Shown: piece after piece, positions 45,843 through 55,019 of the stretch
Layout: each line of letters starts with the position of its first letter
Numbering within the stretch: position 1 is the first letter of the stretch
From: Oscillospiraceae bacterium
GTDB taxonomy: Bacteria; Bacillota; Clostridia; Oscillospirales; Acutalibacteraceae
Assembly (NCBI GenBank): GCA_009784445.1
Contig: WRBQ01000003.1
Location: 1 to 64,000, forward strand
Length of the DNA stretch: 64,000 nt
Direction of reading: 5' to 3'
Position numbers and translations under genes: made by a program
Notes under the pieces: generated by a model
What the model was told of the DNA's origin: nothing
Database searches by the model: none
What the model saw: only the letters and a program-made list of their open reading frames with translations

Positions 45843-46538
45843 ATGAAACGCAACAAAACACTTCGCATCGCAATCGTCCTGTTGGCATTGGTGATGGTTT
45901 CCACCATCGGCATGGCCACCACTCTGGCTCGCTTCGTAGACGAAGCCATCGTTGGCACCGCAGCTGTAGTCCGCGCTGGTATTTGGAATGTGGACGCAGA
46001 TGGCGCCACTTTCACCGTTGGTGCCACTACGCCCACGGTTCTCGCCCCTAGCACGCAAATGGCACATTCCAGCATTCAGGCAAGAAACGCTGATGACATC
46101 ATTGTTCCTGGCTCTATCGTCAGCTTCACTCCTGATACAGTTGAGATTGTCAACAACTCCGAAGTGGCTGCTGAAATTCGTGTTACTGCCATTTCAGTAG
46201 CAGTAACCGGTTTTGTCGGTGTTGACAACTTGCAATTCCGCCTTGGCACCGCCGGCACTTGGGGCACTCTGGCCGCTCTTGAAACCGCAATCGAAAATTT
46301 CATTGATGGCACCACTAACACCTCCGTCATTAATGCTGTTACCACCGCAGATTTGCCTGCAGCTGCACTTCCCGTCATTTATGTTGGCTGGATTTTCCAC
46401 ACGAGCGCTGGTCAAGATGACGCTGACACCGATGTTGGCGCAGCACAATGGGACGCATATGAAGCTAACGAACTAGATGAAGACAACTTCGTTACGATTA
46501 ACTTCACACTGCAAGCACGCCAAGCTGCTGCTCCCTAA
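45843..46538 (+). CDS. TasA/camelysin-like secreted protein
   Basis: MKRNKTLRIAIVLLALVMVSTIGMATTLARFVDEAIVGTAAVVRAGIWNVDADGATF; directly after sipW. Confidence 0.75.
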   Translation: MKRNKTLRIAIVLLALVMVSTIGMATTLARFVDEAIVGTAAVVRAGIWNVDADGATFTVGATTPTVLAPSTQMAHSSIQARNADDIIVPGSIVSFTPDTVEIVNNSEVAAEIRVTAISVAVTGFVGVDNLQFRLGTAGTWGTLAALETAIENFIDGTTNTSVINAVTTADLPAAALPVIYVGWIFHTSAGQDDADTDVGAAQWDAYEANELDEDNFVTINFTLQARQAAAP

Positions 46539-46591
46539 TGTAAGCACAATCCCAAGCAAAATTTAGTTTTACCTTAAGGAGGCAGGCACAG

Positions 46592-47281
46592 ATGAAAAGA
46601 AATGTATTTTTGCGCGCCGCAGCGGCCATCATGGTCTGTTGCATAGCTACGCTGTGCCTGCTTCCATCTACCCTTGCACGTTACACCCAAAGCATAACTC
46701 CCGCCAACAACGCCACTGTAAGGGCAGGTATTTTCCACGTGCTTGCTAATGATGAAGATTTCACTGCTAGAAGCATCACAACCATTGGCAGAACCTATAA
46801 TTTTGGCACTCTGCTGCAACAACCCGGCCCATGGACTACCGAACAGCACGTTGTGCCCAACAATGGTTCAGTAATTGCCCCCGGCACAGGCGGATATTTT
46901 GAGCTTATTTTTGAAAATCAATCAGAAGTTCCTGTGCGTTTTCGCATGCATAACGCTGCGCCAAGCGGATGGTTCCGCATTGGCTCCCCACCAACAATGC
47001 AAGAAGAAGGACGGGGAATTATAGAGTTTGCTCTAAGCTCTGCTGGCCCTTGGGATGGCTTATTGGCCACACTTGGCTCGATGACACCACAAGTTTTGGA
47101 TCCCGGTGAAACCGGCACACCCATTCAGATTTATTGGCGCTGGCCGTTTGCCAGCGGCGCTCATGCTGCCAACGCTGTGCATCCAGACACTGCTTTGGGG
47201 CGTAGCGCAGCACGTAATCCCGAAAATCCCCCTGGATTAGAAGTTGTTTTACAATTTATCGCCGAGCAATTAGAAGCTTAA
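46592..47281 (+). CDS. TasA/camelysin-like secreted protein
   Basis: MKRNVFLRAAAAIMVCCIATLCLLPSTLARYTQSITPANNATVRAGIFHV. Confidence 0.75.
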   Translation: MKRNVFLRAAAAIMVCCIATLCLLPSTLARYTQSITPANNATVRAGIFHVLANDEDFTARSITTIGRTYNFGTLLQQPGPWTTEQHVVPNNGSVIAPGTGGYFELIFENQSEVPVRFRMHNAAPSGWFRIGSPPTMQEEGRGIIEFALSSAGPWDGLLATLGSMTPQVLDPGETGTPIQIYWRWPFASGAHAANAVHPDTALGRSAARNPENPPGLEVVLQFIAEQLEA

Positions 47282-47312
47282 ACTACGAAAAATCGCAAAG
47301 GAGGCGACCAGC

Positions 47313-48056
47313 ATGTTTAAACGGCGCGGATTTCTCTACACCACGCTCGCATTGGTGCTGAGCGCAGCTTTGCTTACCAGTGCCATTGCTGCCCCGCAAC
47401 TGGTGCAACATATTGCCACACAACAGCAGGAAATTGCTGTTCGGCACACACCAGCAACAGCCAGAATTTCCTCGCTCAGTGGTTCTTTAAACGTTAGCGT
47501 AATTGACCAGCACAATGTTGCGTGGGCTGCCATGACGAGTGTTGATGTGTTCGGCGGCGATTTCTTTGTGCCGGGCAGTATCGGCAGTTATGAATTCACC
47601 CTGTCTAACTACGAAAGTTTTGAGGTTGAATACCTCTTTCAATTAACCCGTGGCGCAGAAACCCGCGGCAACTGGCAACACCTTCCCCTCCTCTATCGAC
47701 TGGATGGCAGTGCATGGGCACCATTTAGCGAAATTACACAAACAGGCGTGCTACTCGGCGGACAAACACGCACTTTCCTGCTTGAATGGACTTGGCCGTT
47801 CCACATTGACGACACACAAGATACGCTCGACACCAGTTTGGGTGTGAACTATCTGTACACTTGGTATCAGCTTGAATTAGAGATTATCCTTGAATTTGAC
47901 CCGCCGGAGGTCAACGATAACGACGGCCTTGGTTGGTGGTGGTGGATTCTCATTCCCCTGTTCGGCATCATCCTCTTCATCTTCTTTATCGTTTTGGCCT
48001 TCATTGGTGGCCGAATCGCAGGGCAACTATTCTGTTGGTACTTGGAAAATTGCTAG
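47313..48056 (+). CDS. Secreted/membrane-anchored protein of the SipW locus
   Basis: N-terminal signal, C-terminal WWWWILIPLFGIILFIFFIVLAFIGG TM anchor. Confidence 0.7.
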   Translation: MFKRRGFLYTTLALVLSAALLTSAIAAPQLVQHIATQQQEIAVRHTPATARISSLSGSLNVSVIDQHNVAWAAMTSVDVFGGDFFVPGSIGSYEFTLSNYESFEVEYLFQLTRGAETRGNWQHLPLLYRLDGSAWAPFSEITQTGVLLGGQTRTFLLEWTWPFHIDDTQDTLDTSLGVNYLYTWYQLELEIILEFDPPEVNDNDGLGWWWWILIPLFGIILFIFFIVLAFIGGRIAGQLFCWYLENC

Positions 48057-48074
48057 CCTGCTATCAAAAAACCT

Positions 48075-48106
48075 CACCGATTACGCTTGCGTGGTCGGTG
48101 TTTTTT
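48075..48106 (+). terminator. Rho-independent terminator of the SipW locus
   Basis: CACCGA...TCGGTG-TTTTTT. Confidence 0.7.
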
Positions 48107-48107
48107 A

Positions 48108-48136
48108 TTGACAAGCTCGCCCAAGTGCTGTATAAT
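48108..48136 (+). promoter_or_regulatory. SigmaA promoter directly abutting ATG 48144
   Basis: TTGACA-17-TATAAT, ATG 8 nt after -10. Confidence 0.85.
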
Positions 48137-48143
48137 AGTAGGC

Positions 48144-48836
48144 ATGAACAAAAAACAAACCATCCTCGGTTTTCGCCGTTGGCAATTTATTTTTATTTGC
48201 GCGGCCATGCCCGTGCTGTTGGTCAGCGGCATGCTCACCCGGCAACCTTGGTACGAGCTGCTGCTGGCACTGTTTTCCGTGGTCACACTGATGCTGCTTG
48301 CCGCTGGCAAGCGCGCGGGCGCAGCCTTCGGTGTGCCTTTTACCGTGGGACACGGGCTGCTGTTTTTCTCGCGCGGGGTATATGGCCTTGCGGTATTTAA
48401 CGCGCTGATTGCCGCACCGGTTTATCTGGTTAGCTTCATTGCTTGGGGCAGGCACAAAAGCGGCGACGGCAGCACCGTCACCATCAAACGCTTAAGCAAA
48501 AAGCAGTGGGCGCTCACGTTGCTGGCTAGTGCTGTGGTGTTCATCGGTGGATTTTTCGTGCTGCGGGCAACCGGCAGCGCGCAACCGGTGCTAGATACCT
48601 TCACCTTGGCGATGTTTGTGCCGGCGCTGTTTCTCATTCAGCAACGTTACGTGGAGAACTGGATTTTACACATCACTGGCAATCTGGTTTCGGCAGTCAT
48701 TTGGCTCCTCGCGACACTACAAAACCCCATGAGCTTCAATTTTTTGCTCATCACCGGCATTGCAACCGCCATCAATATCACTGGGCTAATCGGCTGGCTA
48801 AAGCTGGAAAGAGACCCAAGCGAGGTGGAGTCATGA
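48144..48836 (+). CDS. PnuC-like nicotinamide riboside transporter family membrane protein
   Basis: Polytopic; FFSRGVYGLAVFNALIAAPVYLVSFIAWGRHK..., QQRYVENWILHITGNLVSAVIWL. Confidence 0.7.
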   Translation: MNKKQTILGFRRWQFIFICAAMPVLLVSGMLTRQPWYELLLALFSVVTLMLLAAGKRAGAAFGVPFTVGHGLLFFSRGVYGLAVFNALIAAPVYLVSFIAWGRHKSGDGSTVTIKRLSKKQWALTLLASAVVFIGGFFVLRATGSAQPVLDTFTLAMFVPALFLIQQRYVENWILHITGNLVSAVIWLLATLQNPMSFNFLLITGIATAINITGLIGWLKLERDPSEVES

Positions 48837-49804
48837 CTGAACGCCAGCGATTTTTAAACACCCTGCGGCGCAAGCCTGTGCCGGGGCGCGTGCCCACGTT
48901 CGAGCTTGAATTTTATCTCACCATGGAGGCGCTTGGCCGCGTTCACCCCAGCCATCGCCGCTTTGGTCAATGGAACCAGATGAGCGAAACAGAGCGCCAT
49001 TTACACTTGCTAGACCAAGCCGAAACATTCATCGCGTTTGCGCGCAAGTACCACCACAGCGCCATTCATGTGAACGCACAACCTTGGAGCAACGATAATC
49101 TCATCACAGTGCTGCAGCATTGCCGCGACCTTGCCGGCGATGAATTTGCACTGCTGGTTTACTGCGACCCCACGTTTGTTATCCCCAACGGCAACGATAT
49201 GGAGGCCTTTTCTGCACGCTTATATGAAGACGAAGCAGGACTGAAAGCCGAAGCGCAGGCCCGCATGGAATATGACATTTTCCGCATGGAGCAAATTGCC
49301 GCGCAGCATAATCTGCTTGACGGCGTGGTGATGTGTAGCGACTATTGCTTCAATACCAACCCGTTTTTTAGTCGCGACATGTTCGCCGAATACATCGCGC
49401 CTTACCTCAAGCAAACTGTGGATGCTTGCCATGCCATGGGCCTTGCCACCATCAAGCACACAGACGGCAACATCATGCCGATTATCGACATGCTTGTGCA
49501 GTGCGCACCCGATGCCTTGCACAGCCTTGACCCACAAGGCGGCGTAGATTTAGCGCAAGTTAGCCGCGATTGGGGCGATCAAATTGCCCTGTGCGGCAAC
49601 GTGAACTGCGCGCTGCTGCAAACCGGCACGCAGGCCGAGTGCGAAGCCGACATCCGCCGGGCATTGCGCCAGGGCATGGCACGCGGTGCGGGTTTTGTGT
49701 TCTGCACCAGCAATTGCGCCTACACTGGTCTGCCGCTTGCGCGCTACGAACTGCTGCACGATATTTGGTGGGAAGAAGGAGTTTACCCATGCACATCCGC
49801 GTGA
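48833..49804 (+). CDS. Uroporphyrinogen decarboxylase-like (corrinoid methyltransferase family) protein
   Basis: YCDPTFVIPNGNDMEAFSARLYEDE, TIKHTDGNIMPIIDMLVQCAPDALHSLDP, ALCGNVNC. Confidence 0.8.
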   Translation: MTERQRFLNTLRRKPVPGRVPTFELEFYLTMEALGRVHPSHRRFGQWNQMSETERHLHLLDQAETFIAFARKYHHSAIHVNAQPWSNDNLITVLQHCRDLAGDEFALLVYCDPTFVIPNGNDMEAFSARLYEDEAGLKAEAQARMEYDIFRMEQIAAQHNLLDGVVMCSDYCFNTNPFFSRDMFAEYIAPYLKQTVDACHAMGLATIKHTDGNIMPIIDMLVQCAPDALHSLDPQGGVDLAQVSRDWGDQIALCGNVNCALLQTGTQAECEADIRRALRQGMARGAGFVFCTSNCAYTGLPLARYELLHDIWWEEGVYPCTSA

Positions 49805-50262
49805 GCGCCCGCGCCATTGTGATACACGACGAGCACATTTTGCTCAACCGCTTTTTCGATGGCGTGACCGAAACGTACTACACCGTTGGCGGCGGCATGG
49901 AACCCGGCGAAACCGCCCGCGAGGCCGTGGTGCGCGAAACCTTCGAAGAAAGCGGCCTGCATGTGGTTGCTAAAGAGCACTTGTGCACTTTTGAGTACGA
50001 ACCCGCGCGTCTTGATTGCCGCTGGGGAACTGTGCACCACATGGGTTTGTATTTTCTGTGCGAGTTAGCAGGCAGCGCGGAAATCATGGCTCCCTCAATC
50101 CCTGACAATGAGCACGTCCACGCTGTGTGGGTGCCGCTTGCCAAGCTGCCCACCCTGCCCTTTGGTCCGGCTGTGATTTTTCCGTCATTGTTGCGTTTTG
50201 TGCAAACTGGCGTGTTTTCGCCAAGCTATTTTGAAGACAAGCAAACAGAATCCTCAACATAA
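49789..50262 (+). CDS. NUDIX hydrolase
   Basis: GGGMEPGETAREAVVRETFEESGL Nudix box. Confidence 0.9.
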   Translation: MHIRVSARAIVIHDEHILLNRFFDGVTETYYTVGGGMEPGETAREAVVRETFEESGLHVVAKEHLCTFEYEPARLDCRWGTVHHMGLYFLCELAGSAEIMAPSIPDNEHVHAVWVPLAKLPTLPFGPAVIFPSLLRFVQTGVFSPSYFEDKQTESST

Positions 50263-50278
50263 AATAGGGAGAGATAAC

Positions 50279-50923
50279 ATGCAAATCCTCACCGAAATCA
50301 GCGAAAACCTGCAAAAAGGCAAAGCCAAAATCGTCACCCAGCTGGTAGAGCAAGCCCTAGCCGAGGGCGTGCCCGCCGATGACATCTTGCAAGTGGGCAT
50401 GATGCCCGGCATGGACATCATCGCCACCAAGTTCAAGAACAACGAGGTGTTTGTGCCCGAGGTGCTCATTGCCGCACGCGCAATGAACCAAGGCACCGCG
50501 CTGCTCAAGCCACATTTGGATAGCGCAAGTTCGGTCATCGGCAAATGTGTGCTGGGCACCGTCAAGGGCGACCTGCACGATATCGGCAAAAATCTCGTGC
50601 GTATGATGCTGGAGGGCAAAGGCATTGAGGTCATTGACCTTGGCGTGGACGTGCCCGCCGAGAAATTCGTGGCCGCCATCGCCGAGCACCAACCCGACTG
50701 CGTGGCACTTTCTGCCCTGCTCACCACCACCATGGGCGAAATCACCGCCACCATCGCAGCCATTGAAGTCGCGGGTCTGCGCGACAGCGTGAGCATCCTC
50801 GTGGGTGGTGCACCCGTGACCGAAAGCTTTTGCCAAGAAATTGGCGCAGATATCTATCAGCCCGACGCGGCCAGCGCAGCCGAGGCCGCCAAAGCCGCTA
50901 TTTTGGCCAAGAAAGCGGCATAG
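50279..50923 (+). CDS. Corrinoid (B12-binding) protein, MtaC/MtmC type
   Basis: VLGTVKGDLHDIGKNLVRMMLEGKGIEVIDLGVDV (DXHXXG), SALLTTTM, VLVGGAPVT. Confidence 0.93.
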   Translation: MQILTEISENLQKGKAKIVTQLVEQALAEGVPADDILQVGMMPGMDIIATKFKNNEVFVPEVLIAARAMNQGTALLKPHLDSASSVIGKCVLGTVKGDLHDIGKNLVRMMLEGKGIEVIDLGVDVPAEKFVAAIAEHQPDCVALSALLTTTMGEITATIAAIEVAGLRDSVSILVGGAPVTESFCQEIGADIYQPDAASAAEAAKAAILAKKAA

Positions 50924-50924
50924 C

Positions 50925-51890
50925 ATGAATGAACATTACTTCAAAGCCATGACTTGGGATCATCCTACCGAGCTGCCCATTTCGCTGGGTGTGCTTGCCT
51001 CGTTTTGGTTTGAACTGGGCGACGAAGCGTTCTACTTCGCCAAGCAATATCCCGAGTTTTTCACGAATGTTCCCAAAGATTTTGAGGAGCTGCGCAACCG
51101 CATGCCCCCGCGCTGGCGCAAAGGCGAATGGCTGGACGAATGGGGCTGCGTGTGGTCCAACGAATTTGAGGGCATGGACGCTTATGTAACCGGCCACCCG
51201 GTGAAAACGCGCGAGGACATCCTCACCCTGCAAGTGCCCGAAAACGACGTGGACAATCTGCTGCCGCATGGATTTATGTATTTGCGGCTGCTGGATCTGC
51301 GCGGCTTTGAAGAAGCGATGTATGACTTCGCCGACGAAGCCGACGAGCTGCAAGTGCTTATTGACAAAGTGGTGGCCTATAACCTCAAACAGGTGGACTA
51401 TGCCCTAACGCTGCCGAAGTTCGAGCGCGTGCTGTGGCTGGGCGACGACAACGGCATGCAAACCGGGCTGGCCATCGGCGCCGACGCTTGGCGCAAGTAC
51501 ATCAAGCCCGCTTATGCGAAAATTTACGCACCCATCAAGGCGGCCAGTCGCTTGCTTTACATGCATACCGACGGCTGCATTCACGAAATCATGCCCGACC
51601 TAGTGGACTGTGGCGTAGATATGATTAACCCGCAATTTCGCGCCAACGGCCTAGATAACCTAGTGCGCGTTTGCCGCGGCAAAATCCCCATCAACCTAGA
51701 TTTAGACCGCCAGATGTTCCCCTTTGCCACGCCAAGCCAGCTGCGTGACCACGTGCGTGAATGCGTGGAATCGCTGTGGCTGCCACAAGGCGGGCTGGGC
51801 ATTAACTGCGAGCTCAACTATGACATTCCACTGGAAAACGCTGCTGCACTACTAGACGCACTTCGCGAGGTGAAGCATTATAAAGGCTAA
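50925..51890 (+). CDS. Uroporphyrinogen decarboxylase-like (corrinoid methyltransferase family) protein
   Basis: LWLGDDNGMQTGLAIGADAWRKYIKPAYAKIYAPIKAAS, LYMHTDGCIHEIMPDLVDCGVDMINPQ. Confidence 0.85.
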   Translation: MNEHYFKAMTWDHPTELPISLGVLASFWFELGDEAFYFAKQYPEFFTNVPKDFEELRNRMPPRWRKGEWLDEWGCVWSNEFEGMDAYVTGHPVKTREDILTLQVPENDVDNLLPHGFMYLRLLDLRGFEEAMYDFADEADELQVLIDKVVAYNLKQVDYALTLPKFERVLWLGDDNGMQTGLAIGADAWRKYIKPAYAKIYAPIKAASRLLYMHTDGCIHEIMPDLVDCGVDMINPQFRANGLDNLVRVCRGKIPINLDLDRQMFPFATPSQLRDHVRECVESLWLPQGGLGINCELNYDIPLENAAALLDALREVKHYKG

Positions 51891-51909
51891 TTGTATCGGC
51901 AACTGTGCC

Positions 51910-52947
51910 GTGTGCCCCATTCGCTGTTATCTGAAAAAAAATGCACCCATTGCACAAAACTACCTTGCGTTACACGAAGATTTCGTGCCGCGCGAGGGCT
52001 TTGGCTTGGCCGTTGACCTAGGCACAACCACCGTTGCTATGCAGTGTATTGATCTGCAAACTGGGCAGGTGATAGATAGCTGCGGCTTTGCCAACCCGCA
52101 GCGGCAATTCGGCGCAGACGTCATTTCACGCATTGATGCCGCCAATCATGGGCAACTGAGTAAACTGCAGTCCTGCATTCGTGTAGCGCTGGAACAGCAC
52201 ACCGCCGAGCTGCTGCAAGGCCGCACGCTTGCGCAAGTGGTCATTAGCGGCAACACCACCATGATTTATACCTTGCTAGGCTACAACTGCAATTGCCTTG
52301 GCGTGGTGCCCTTTGTGCCCGCCACGCCACTGCAAAATCCCTACATGTGGCAGGGCGTGCCCGTGTTCATTATCCCATGGATTAGCGCATTCGTGGGCGG
52401 TGACGTGGTGTCCGGCCTGTTGAGTATCCCGCGCGAAAACACATGCCTGCTGGTCGACCTTGGCACCAACGGCGAAATCGCGCTGTGCCGTGCGGGTGAA
52501 CTCTACGCCACATCAACCGCCGCAGGCCCCGCCTTTGAAGGCATGCGCCCGGGTGTATACGGCTCGCAGGTGCTTGCCATGGCTGCAAATGGCCAACTCG
52601 AACCCCGCGAAATGGCACAAGTGCAGTTGGCCAAGAGTGCCGTGCGCACAGGCATCGAAATTCTGCTGGATTTAGCCGGCAGACCCGACATAGACACTGT
52701 GTACCTCTGCGGCGGCATGGGGCAGGCCATGCGTGAGGACGACGCCCTAACCATTGGGCTGTTCCCAAGCGAGTTCAAGGGGAAAATCGTGCCAGCGGGC
52801 AACACCAGCTTGGGCGGCACAGTGCGCTTGTTGCGCAACCCCGCTGCGATGAATCAACTGCCTGCCATCACCGCTGCACAGCATATTAACCTGGCCGAGC
52901 AGCCACAGTTCAACACATATTTTATGGAGTATTTGGCCGATGAATGA
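51910..52947 (+). CDS. RACo-like corrinoid activation protein (DUF4445/ASKHA); true start probably upstream
   Basis: GLAVDLGTTTVAMQCIDLQTG, VISGNTTM, LLVDLGTNGEIAL, AAGPAFEG; frame open upstream to 51874 and adds CIGNCAVCPIRC. Confidence 0.85.
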   Translation: MCPIRCYLKKNAPIAQNYLALHEDFVPREGFGLAVDLGTTTVAMQCIDLQTGQVIDSCGFANPQRQFGADVISRIDAANHGQLSKLQSCIRVALEQHTAELLQGRTLAQVVISGNTTMIYTLLGYNCNCLGVVPFVPATPLQNPYMWQGVPVFIIPWISAFVGGDVVSGLLSIPRENTCLLVDLGTNGEIALCRAGELYATSTAAGPAFEGMRPGVYGSQVLAMAANGQLEPREMAQVQLAKSAVRTGIEILLDLAGRPDIDTVYLCGGMGQAMREDDALTIGLFPSEFKGKIVPAGNTSLGGTVRLLRNPAAMNQLPAITAAQHINLAEQPQFNTYFMEYLADE

Positions 52948-53470
52948 TTTCGTTGCATTGGCGTTGAAACACGGCGCACACAAAGCCGCGCAAATCAGCC
53001 CGGCTGCGCTGCGCTATGACGAAAAATTCCTGCAAGCTTGTCAGCAAAATATTTGCGGACGCTACGGCAAAAACTACACCTGTCCGCCGCATGTGGGCGC
53101 CATTGACCAGCTCATCAACAAGCTGCAATCTTGCAGCCACGCCGTGGTGTGGCAGACGATTAGCAAGTTAGAAGATTCCTTTGACTTTGAGGGCATGATG
53201 ATAGCCCAGCAACAGCACAATGCCATCACCATTGCTATTGCAGACAGTGCGCGTGAAATCATGCCCCTTGCCATTGCATTGGGCGCAGGCGGCTGTTTTT
53301 TGTGCAACACTTGTGCTGCCGAAATCAACGAACCCTGCCGATTCCCTGCGCGTGCGATAAGCTCACTGGAGGCACACGGCGTGGACGTCTCGTCTATTGA
53401 ACAGGTCTGCGACCTCAAATATATGAACGGAATACATACGGTAACATACTTTTCGGGGCTTTTCTATTAA
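52940..53470 (+). CDS. DUF2284-like metal-binding protein
   Basis: CRYGKNYTCPPHVG-type motif (CGRYGKNYTCPPHVGAID), GGCFLCNTCAAEINEPCRFPARAISSLEAHGVDV. Confidence 0.8.
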   Translation: MNDFVALALKHGAHKAAQISPAALRYDEKFLQACQQNICGRYGKNYTCPPHVGAIDQLINKLQSCSHAVVWQTISKLEDSFDFEGMMIAQQQHNAITIAIADSAREIMPLAIALGAGGCFLCNTCAAEINEPCRFPARAISSLEAHGVDVSSIEQVCDLKYMNGIHTVTYFSGLFY

Positions 53471-53540
53471 CAGTCCGTAAAACCGTGTGCAAAACCCTTG
53501 CCAAGCGCAAGGAATTTTGTTATAATAAGCGTACAAAGCG

Positions 53541-55019
53541 ATGAAGGGAGGCAACCGCGTGAGCGCAACAAGCAAACTGGTTGGTTTTGTACAGCGCGCA
53601 ACCGCCAAAGGCGCAGTGAAGCATGGCCGCAAACATCCCGCCCCTGCCCTGCCCCAAATCGCTTACGACAAACACACCCAGCCCGGCGCGCACTACACTG
53701 TGGGCTTCGCCAAAACGGATATTATGCCCGACGACCTGCGCGAAACTGCTTACTGGGTGGCAGGCTATCGCAACAACAACCGCGCCACCGATGTGCTTGA
53801 CCCCATGACTTGCTCGGCCATGTGGATTGACGACGGCACCGACCGCGGCGGCGTGGCTGTGGTGAGTGTAGACAGCGTGGGGCTAAGCAGTTATGACAGC
53901 GATGCAATCGTGGCGCAAATGCAAGCCGAACTTGACGACATGGGCTGCCGGGGCGTGTTCATTGGCAGCACACACAACCACGCAGGCATCGACACCTTGG
54001 GCTACTGGGGCAAGCGCGTGTTAGGGCCGCTGCCCAAAAGCGGCCGCGACCCCAAGTTCATGGCCATCGTGCACGCAGGCGTGCAGCAAGTGATTCGCCA
54101 AGCCCATGCCAACCGCAAAGCCGGCAAACTCTATCACGGCAGCATTGAAGCACCCGATGTGCTGCGCGACACCCGTCCCCCGCAAGTGTGGAGCAAAACC
54201 TTCACCCGTTTGCGCTTTGTGCCCGATGATGGCTCAACCGAAACTTGGCTGCTAAACTTGGCCAGCCACAGCGAGGCCCTGCTGGGCAAAAATAGCCTCG
54301 TCAGCGCAGACTTCCCTTGCTACATGCGGCGGCGCATTGCAGAGCTTGCAGGTGCCGAAAGCATGTTCCTAGTGGGCTGCATCGGCGGACTCATTCGTCC
54401 AAAAGAACTGCATGAAGACAACATCCAATCCACCATCACCTGCGGCTATCTTCTCGCAGACGCCGCTTGCGCCATCAATAACGACCGCGAGTTGCCCGCT
54501 TTTCTCGATTTCCTGCGCCAGCCTTATTACTGCGAAACCGAGAACATCATGCTGATGGCAGCGGTGAAGCTGGGGCTGATTAAAACCAACAAACGCTTCC
54601 ACATTGGCAACAGCAAGCTGGGCTATTCCATCCTCACTGAAATGACTTATCTCAACCTCGGCGGCTTAGAAATGCTGTTTTTGCCCTGCGAGCTATTCCC
54701 CGAGCTGGCCTATGGCGGCTATCTGAACGCAGACGAAAGTTCCACGGGCCTAGGCGGCGAAATCAACCCCATGCCGCTGTGTGACATCGCAGAAAACCCC
54801 GACCTGCTCATCTTCAACTTGATCAACGATATGACAGGCTATGTGGTGCCGCCCAACGACTGGCACTTGCATGAAGAAACGCCCTACGTTGACGGCGGCC
54901 GCGACCGCAGCGGTCGCAAACACTATGAAGAAACCAACTCTCTTGGGCCCAATACGGCCGCAACCATTGCAGCTGTGTTTACCGATATGATGAAAATTGT
55001 GAGGAGAACATCACCATGA
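53541..55019 (+). CDS. Neutral ceramidase-like / alkaline ceramidase domain protein
   Basis: VGFAKTDIMP, VVSVDSVGLSSYDSDAIV, GVFIGSTHNHAGIDTLG, LASHSEALLGKNSLVSADFP. Confidence 0.75.
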   Translation: MKGGNRVSATSKLVGFVQRATAKGAVKHGRKHPAPALPQIAYDKHTQPGAHYTVGFAKTDIMPDDLRETAYWVAGYRNNNRATDVLDPMTCSAMWIDDGTDRGGVAVVSVDSVGLSSYDSDAIVAQMQAELDDMGCRGVFIGSTHNHAGIDTLGYWGKRVLGPLPKSGRDPKFMAIVHAGVQQVIRQAHANRKAGKLYHGSIEAPDVLRDTRPPQVWSKTFTRLRFVPDDGSTETWLLNLASHSEALLGKNSLVSADFPCYMRRRIAELAGAESMFLVGCIGGLIRPKELHEDNIQSTITCGYLLADAACAINNDRELPAFLDFLRQPYYCETENIMLMAAVKLGLIKTNKRFHIGNSKLGYSILTEMTYLNLGGLEMLFLPCELFPELAYGGYLNADESSTGLGGEINPMPLCDIAENPDLLIFNLINDMTGYVVPPNDWHLHEETPYVDGGRDRSGRKHYEETNSLGPNTAATIAAVFTDMMKIVRRTSP

